NCBI GenBank assembly: GCA_046546375.1
Contig: JBKGXV010000109.1
Span: forward strand, 1 to 9,923
DNA length: 9,923 nucleotides
Reading direction: 5' to 3'
DNA from: JAEZKC01 sp046546375
Lineage (GTDB): Bacteria; Fibrobacterota; Chitinivibrionia; Chitinivibrionales; Chitinispirillaceae
Part shown: in pieces, positions 6,067-9,923 of the stretch
Layout: every line of letters starts with the position of its first letter
Numbering within the stretch: the stretch's first letter is position 1
Notes under the pieces: model-generated
Database searches by the model: none
The model's input: the letters and a program-made list of their open reading frames with translations, nothing else
Told to the model about the DNA's origin: nothing
Made by a program: the position numbers and the translations under genes

Positions 6067-6855
6067 ATGATCAGATGCATGATGACGGCAGCAACGGGAA
6101 TGGAAGCCCAGCAGCTTTACATGGACACCGTTTCCAACAATCTGTCGAATGTGAATACCGTCGGGTTCAAACGCTCGAAAGTCGAGTTTCAGGATCTCAT
6201 GTATCAGACACTCAGAGAACCTGGAGTGCGCAATTTCGAAGGGGGAATGGCACCTTCGGGAATAGAGGTGGGGCTTGGGGTGAAACCTGCGGGGACCCAG
6301 AGAATTTTCGAGCAGGGATCACCCAACCATACTGAAAATCCGCTGGATCTGTCGGTTCAGGGCGAGGGATTGTTTCAGATCATGCTTCCGGATGGTTCCA
6401 CCGCTTATACCCGTGACGGTTCATTCAAGCTATCCAGTGACGGAACGGTTGTCACCTCTTCGGGCTACATACTCCAGCCTCAGGTTGCTGTTCCCGAGGG
6501 ATCACAGGAGCTGCAGATAAGTGCAGACGGCAGGGTCAGTGTTATTCTGCCTGGTGATGACACATCCACCGAAATCGGGCAGCTTGAGCTGGCACGTTTT
6601 GTCAATCCCTCCGGGCTCAGATCACTGGGGGGTAATCTGTTTGCCACAACCGATGCAAGTGGTTTGCCGATCGTGACTTATCCGGGTGAAGACGGGGCTG
6701 GAAGTATCATGCAGGGGTATACTGAAGCTTCAAACGTGCAGATCGTGGATGAAATGGTGGATATGATTTCCGCTCAGCGTGCATTTGAAATCGTATCCAA
6801 GTCGATTCAGGTTTCTGAAGAGATGCTTCAGGTGGCCAACAATCTCAAAAGGTAA
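6067..6855 (+). CDS. flgG: Flagellar distal rod protein FlgG
   Basis: At 262 aa it matches the standard FlgG length (260 in E. coli). FlgG forms the distal rod that crosses the periplasm inside the P- and L-rings. The start MIRCMMTAATGMEAQQLYMD and the following NNLSNVNTVGFKRS are the classic N-terminal rod motif. QDLMYQTLREPG is FlgG-specific. NPLDLSVQGEGLFQI sits in the central domain, and the C-terminal helix at ~217-262 contains GYTEASNVQIVDEMVDMISA. The gene starts 23 bp after flgF. GAGGA lies only 3 nt before the ATG, so part of its translation may rely on coupling or on the GAGGGG at 6051-6056. Confidence 0.97.
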   Translation: MIRCMMTAATGMEAQQLYMDTVSNNLSNVNTVGFKRSKVEFQDLMYQTLREPGVRNFEGGMAPSGIEVGLGVKPAGTQRIFEQGSPNHTENPLDLSVQGEGLFQIMLPDGSTAYTRDGSFKLSSDGTVVTSSGYILQPQVAVPEGSQELQISADGRVSVILPGDDTSTEIGQLELARFVNPSGLRSLGGNLFATTDASGLPIVTYPGEDGAGSIMQGYTEASNVQIVDEMVDMISAQRAFEIVSKSIQVSEEMLQVANNLKR

Positions 6856-6869
6856 TCGGGTTTCGGATA

Positions 6870-7877
6870 ATGAGTGACGTGAATGGAAAAATATTCTGGA
6901 TTGCAGCAAGAACGCTGCTTTTCTCTTCCATTTTTATAGCCGTTGCGGTAAACGCCACATCTGCTCAGGAGGTGACTCTTGATTTCAAAAATTCTGTCAT
7001 GGTGAGCGATACGATGATAAAAACGGGGGATCTGGCCGCAGTGAGATGTGAGGATCCTGAACTTGCCGCCAGAGTGGAAAACACTTCCGCCGGAGAATCG
7101 GCACCTCCCGGTTACAGCCGATATGTCAATACAGACGATCTTGTTCTTTACCGTCTCGAACCTGCTTTTGAAAACGTTGAGTTCACTGCCGGGGGGCATA
7201 AAAGAATCAATGTCAAAAGTGATTACATCGAGAGAACTGTTGATGATTTCCGTCAGCAGATCACGGCTTATGTTGCCGAGAATCTCGGGTGGGAAGATGG
7301 TGAATGGAAGCTCTCCATCAACAATCCCCAGAGTTCCTGGAAGAGTTTCCGCGGAACGGCTCGTACTCAGCTGAAGGGAATGGACAATCCATTCGTAAAA
7401 GGCAATTTCAATCTTCTGCTTATTGTTCGTCAGGGCGCGAGCACAAACCGGATTCCCGTGTCCTGTCATATGCAGGTTGAGGCATCAGTGCTTGTGGCAA
7501 CACGGCAGATCCGTCGTGGCGAAGAACTCGATACCGCAAGCTGCATGCTCCAAACCATGGATATCACTCATTTTGCTCATGGGCCTCTGCGGGAAGTACC
7601 CCGCAGCGGTCAAAGCGAAGTAACTCGCACCATATCTCAGGGAAGCATTATTCACGAAAGACTTTTGCGGACGGTTCCGGTAGTCGCGCGGGGGGATCAG
7701 GTGAAAATACTCTTTTCAGGCAACAGAATCAGAGTTTCGGTTCTGGGGAGGGCGCGCGAGTCCGGCGGTCGGGGAGAGCGTGTGTGGGTAGAGAATCTGC
7801 AGACAGGTAAACTTATCCGTGCAGAGGTTACTAAAAAAGGTGTAGTTAGCGTGTACAGGGAAGGGGATAACACATGA
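6870..7877 (+). CDS. flgA: Flagellar P-ring assembly chaperone FlgA
   Basis: FlgA is a periplasmic chaperone that helps FlgI assemble into the P-ring. The 335-aa product has a long signal peptide (basic residues to ~14, hydrophobic 15-28, cleavage likely after ATSA at 32). Residues ~206-268 form the SAF domain (SVLVATRQIRRGEELD, then RTISQGSIIHERLL), and ~269-335 the C-terminal FlgA domain (VARGDQVKILFSGNRIRVSV, GVVSVYREGD). It is much longer than E. coli FlgA (219 aa); the extra length is an N-terminal part (~33-200) with no motif I recognise. The start is 14 bp after flgG with only a weak Shine-Dalgarno, so coupling is likely. The stop overlaps the flgH start by 4 bp. Confidence 0.9.
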   Translation: MSDVNGKIFWIAARTLLFSSIFIAVAVNATSAQEVTLDFKNSVMVSDTMIKTGDLAAVRCEDPELAARVENTSAGESAPPGYSRYVNTDDLVLYRLEPAFENVEFTAGGHKRINVKSDYIERTVDDFRQQITAYVAENLGWEDGEWKLSINNPQSSWKSFRGTARTQLKGMDNPFVKGNFNLLLIVRQGASTNRIPVSCHMQVEASVLVATRQIRRGEELDTASCMLQTMDITHFAHGPLREVPRSGQSEVTRTISQGSIIHERLLRTVPVVARGDQVKILFSGNRIRVSVLGRARESGGRGERVWVENLQTGKLIRAEVTKKGVVSVYREGDNT

Positions 7878-8443
7878 AACCGTTTCTGACAAGAGCGTCT
7901 GTTTGCCTCATGATGGCGTGCTGGGGGATATCGGGAGCTCCGATGGGCAGTCTTTTCTCCGATCATCGGGCTATGGGAGTGGATGATATTCTCACTGTTT
8001 ACATTGTCGAGTCGGCAAAAGCGGGGAGCCAGAGCAAGACCAATACCTCCAAAGAGAACAATTTAGGTGTTGAGGCCGGCGGCGGTTCGGGAGCTTTGGG
8101 ATTTATTCCCTCTTTCGGTGCATCTGGCGGTAATAAAATGTCCTATGACGGAAAAGGGGGCACGTCCAGGGAAGGTCAGTTGGTGGCCACTGTGACAGCG
8201 AGAGTAGTCAAGGTGCTCGGAAACGGCAATCTGGTGGTAGACGGTAGCAAAGTTGTGGAGATAAACGATGAAAAAGAGATTATCAAGGTCAGCGGTGTTG
8301 TCCGGCCTGGGGATATTCAGAAAAACAACATCATTTACTCCTCCAGCATTGCTGATGCGCAGATAACCTATTCGGGTAAGGGGGCTGCTCACGATGGGCA
8401 GCGTCCCGGACTGATTGCACGATTTTTCAACTGGATATTCTGA
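7874..8443 (+). CDS. flgH: Flagellar L-ring protein FlgH
   Basis: FlgH forms the ring that lets the rod pass through the outer membrane. The 189-aa product is shorter than E. coli FlgH (232 aa) but keeps the signature blocks: GSLFSDHRAMGVDDILTVYI (residues 25-44), VTARVVKVLGNGNLVVDGSK (107-126), IKVSGVVRPGDI, SIADAQITYSGKG and QRPGLIARFFNWIF at the C-terminus. The N-terminus is a signal sequence, but the lipid-attachment Cys is ambiguous: Cys16 lies in MMACW, a poor lipobox, and a type I cleavage after SGA (22) is also possible. ATG at 7874 overlaps the flgA stop as ATGA, with AAGGGGA (7861-7867) upstream. Confidence 0.95.
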   Translation: MKPFLTRASVCLMMACWGISGAPMGSLFSDHRAMGVDDILTVYIVESAKAGSQSKTNTSKENNLGVEAGGGSGALGFIPSFGASGGNKMSYDGKGGTSREGQLVATVTARVVKVLGNGNLVVDGSKVVEINDEKEIIKVSGVVRPGDIQKNNIIYSSSIADAQITYSGKGAAHDGQRPGLIARFFNWIF

Positions 8444-8458
8444 AAGGTAGGGATCATC

Positions 8459-9568
8459 ATGAACAGATTTCGTGGAATTTCCCTTTTTCTTTTAACTGTA
8501 GTCACCTTTGCCGCTGCACAGCAGGAGGTGAGGATAAAGGATGTGGCCTCTCTGAGCGGGCTTGAAGACGTGCAGCTTTTCGGCTACGGCTTGGTGGTCG
8601 GATTGTCGGGAACTGGAGACCGGGGGCAGACTGTGTTCACAGAGCAGACGATTATCAATATGCTCAAGAACATGGGGGTCGAACTCCCGGAGCGGCATAT
8701 GAGGGTGAGAAATGTGGCGGCTGTCATGGTAACTGGTCAGCTTGCACCCTTTAAGCGCAAGGGAACACATTTCGATGTGACTGTGTCATCTGTCGGTGAC
8801 GCCACAAGTCTGGAAGGCGGAACACTCATCCTTACCCCGCTTCAGGGCCATGACGGCAAAACCTATGCATCTGCTCAGGGGCCGTTGGCAACAGGCGGCT
8901 ATGACCTCAAAGACAGAGGTGTTACTCATATAAAAAAGAACCATGTCATGGTGGGGCGGATTCCCGGCGGGGCAATTGTCCAGAATGAATACCGGTTCAA
9001 TGTTCTTGAAGGAGGAGATCTTTCTCTTTCTCTGAATACCCCTGACTTTACTTCTGCAGTGCAGATGGCTCAATCGATCAATGACCAGTACGGAATCGCC
9101 AATCTGGCCACAGCTCTGGATGCCGCCACTGTAGCTCTCGATCTGGAAACCGCACCCGAAGGTACTCAGGTTCCCGAATTCATCTCCCGGGTGGAGAATA
9201 TGACCTTCGATGTCGCTTCAGAGGCCAAAGTCGTGGTGAATGAACGTACCGGAACCATTGTGGCCGGCGGCACCGTGCGGATATCTCAAGTGGCGGTTAC
9301 CCATGGGGGGGTCAAGGTTGAGGTGGTCAACATGCCCGAAGTGGTGCAGCCGCCTCCGTTCAGTCTGGGACGCACCGAGGTGGTGCCCAATCCTTCCATG
9401 GTGATGGAGGAGAAGGATGCCGAAATGGTGGTGCTTGACGGAACTACGACAGTGGGGGATCTTTCCCAGGCGCTCAACTCTCTGGGAGTCACTCCCAGAG
9501 ATGTGATTGCCATTCTGCAGGCGATCAAGGAGGCGGGGGCGCTTCATGCGAATCTTGTGGTGTTGTGA
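8459..9568 (+). CDS. flgI: Flagellar P-ring protein FlgI
   Basis: FlgI subunits form the periplasmic ring around the distal rod, set in the peptidoglycan. The 369-aa length fits the family (365 in E. coli). Residues 1-20 are a signal peptide cut after FAAA. Family blocks follow in order: LFGYGLVVGLSGTGDRG (~40-56), NVAAVMVTGQLAPFKRKGTH, FDVTVSSVGDATSLEGGTLI, VNERTGTIVAGGTVRISQVA, and the C-terminal DVIAILQAIKEAGALHANLV. It starts 15 bp after flgH behind an AGGGA site. It is the last gene of the operon; a strong terminator begins 31 bp past the stop. The upstream FlgA would be its chaperone. Confidence 0.98.
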   Translation: MNRFRGISLFLLTVVTFAAAQQEVRIKDVASLSGLEDVQLFGYGLVVGLSGTGDRGQTVFTEQTIINMLKNMGVELPERHMRVRNVAAVMVTGQLAPFKRKGTHFDVTVSSVGDATSLEGGTLILTPLQGHDGKTYASAQGPLATGGYDLKDRGVTHIKKNHVMVGRIPGGAIVQNEYRFNVLEGGDLSLSLNTPDFTSAVQMAQSINDQYGIANLATALDAATVALDLETAPEGTQVPEFISRVENMTFDVASEAKVVVNERTGTIVAGGTVRISQVAVTHGGVKVEVVNMPEVVQPPPFSLGRTEVVPNPSMVMEEKDAEMVVLDGTTTVGDLSQALNSLGVTPRDVIAILQAIKEAGALHANLVVL

Positions 9569-9599
9569 TCTATAGCCTGGAAAACAGTGGCGAGTTCAG

Positions 9600-9631
9600 G
9601 GCCGCGGGAAGTGAATCCCGCGGCCTTTTTT
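9600..9631 (+). terminator. Intrinsic terminator of the flgFGAHI operon
   Basis: GGCCGCGGGA (9600-9609) pairs perfectly with TCCCGCGGCC (9616-9625) around a 6-nt loop, and six T residues follow at once (9626-9631). The stem is very GC-rich and lies 31 bp past the flgI stop, so it should end most transcription on the plus strand. Confidence 0.93.
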
Positions 9632-9639
9632 GGTGCCCC

Positions 9640-9810
9640 ATGAGCAGCTATTTGGAGGTTTTCGTCGTGGCGGCATCCCTTGCCGCAAAGCTTTAGTTCG
9701 ATATGGAGGAGGATTCCTGCCTGCCCTATTTTTTCAATTTTGTGGCTTTTTCCACCATCACCAACGAGGCGCTGAGGGAATATATCATTACAAGAGGCTG
9801 TGTTCTTTAA
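9640..9810 (+). other. Short reading frame interrupted by one TAG, possible remnant
   Basis: From ATG 9640 the frame reads 18 codons to TAG at 9694-9696, then stays open from TTC 9697 through ATG 9703 to TAA at 9808-9810. The second part codes MEEDSCLPYFFNFVAFSTIT and 15 more residues. Codon choice in both halves looks like the neighbouring genes, which hints at a decayed small gene, but no Shine-Dalgarno precedes either ATG and I recognise no family. It could equally be chance. Confidence 0.2.
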
Positions 9811-9843
9811 AAGAGGTGAGTATCAGTCGTGAGCCAGATGAAG

Positions 9844-9916
9844 AACCGAACCGTTCATCATAAACCGAACCCGCGGGCACACACGCTCTAAAGCTCTTTT
9901 CCCGGTAACCGAATCC
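9844..9916 (+). repeat. Three short AACCGAA direct repeats
   Basis: AACCGAACC occurs at 9844-9852 and 9863-9871, and AACCGAATCC at 9907-9916. The first two starts are 19 bp apart, near two helical turns; the third is 44 bp on. They might be binding sites ahead of a gene off the right edge. They are short, so the evidence is weak. Confidence 0.3.
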
Positions 9917-9923
9917 AACCTCA

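Larger units (their letters stand above)
9632..9923. other. Gene-free end of the window
   Basis: Both strands were read and no gene is convincing. Plus-strand frames are short. The longest lacks a usual start and has odd composition. The stretch holds an interrupted frame (9640-9810), a small hairpin at 9670-9686 (GCGGCA/TGCCGC) and three AACCGAA repeats at 9844, 9863 and 9907. It may be the upstream region of a gene beyond the right edge. Confidence 0.5.

Noticed and set aside
6828..7469. 213-codon minus-strand open frame
   Set aside because: It is antisense to flgA, which has clear SAF and FlgA C-terminal motifs.
9218..9547. 109-codon minus-strand open frame, rich in His and Arg
   Set aside because: It is antisense to the conserved C-terminus of flgI; the His/Arg bias is typical of a reversed GC-rich reading.
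9668..9684. Possible second sigma-54 element (TGGC ... TTGC)
   Set aside because: The spacing between the two blocks is one base too long, and the match comes from a small hairpin.
9630..9863. 77-codon plus-strand open frame after the terminator
   Set aside because: It begins with TTG inside the terminator T-run, has no ribosome binding site, and resembles no family.
1..9923. tRNA, rRNA, CRISPR arrays, insertion sequences or prophage
   Set aside because: No regularly spaced repeats, transposase-like frames, terminal inverted repeats or tRNA-like cloverleaf were seen on either strand.

Overview
The window comes from a flagellated, Gram-negative-type bacterium that degrades polysaccharides. 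It most likely belongs to the Fibrobacterota (Fibrobacter/Chitinispirillum-like). Three things point there: a TIGR02147/DUF4423 regulator, a family expanded in Fibrobacter; a secreted multidomain GH44 glucanase; and genes for flagellar L- and P-rings, which require an outer membrane and a periplasm. The lineage call is inference, not read directly from a marker gene.

Left part (1-4542), a carbohydrate-related divergon. A large gene on the minus strand starts at 2330 and runs off the left edge. It encodes a signal peptide, a GH44 catalytic domain with both catalytic glutamates visible, a bacterial repeat domain and a family 4/9-like carbohydrate-binding module. Divergent from it, on the plus strand, lie a TIGR02147-type regulator (2499-3341) and an overlapping probable lipoprotein (3331-4542), whose C-terminal half looks like a CBM11/CIA30-type beta-sandwich. 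The 168-bp AT-rich gap between the two units carries an exact 15-bp direct repeat, candidate promoters and a small palindrome. The regulator and lipoprotein may form a two-gene unit that controls, or works together with, the glucanase. This is the least ordinary part of the window.

Middle (4549-5308). One minus-strand gene encodes a small acidic helical protein of unknown function. It converges on the lipoprotein gene with a 6-bp gap. A 265-bp intergenic region then separates it from the flagellar genes; it holds a sigma-70-like candidate promoter for the minus gene and a sigma-54-type -24/-12 element facing flgF.

Right part (5309-9631), a compact flagellar operon: flgF, flgG, flgA, flgH, flgI. 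These encode the proximal and distal rod proteins, the P-ring chaperone, the L-ring and the P-ring, so the operon builds the distal rod and its two outer bushings. Gaps are short (23, 14, -4 and 15 bp). A strong intrinsic terminator closes the operon right after flgI, with no flgJ. The last 292 bp contain no gene I can support, only an interrupted short reading frame and three short AACCGAA repeats. I saw no tRNA, rRNA, CRISPR array or insertion sequence.
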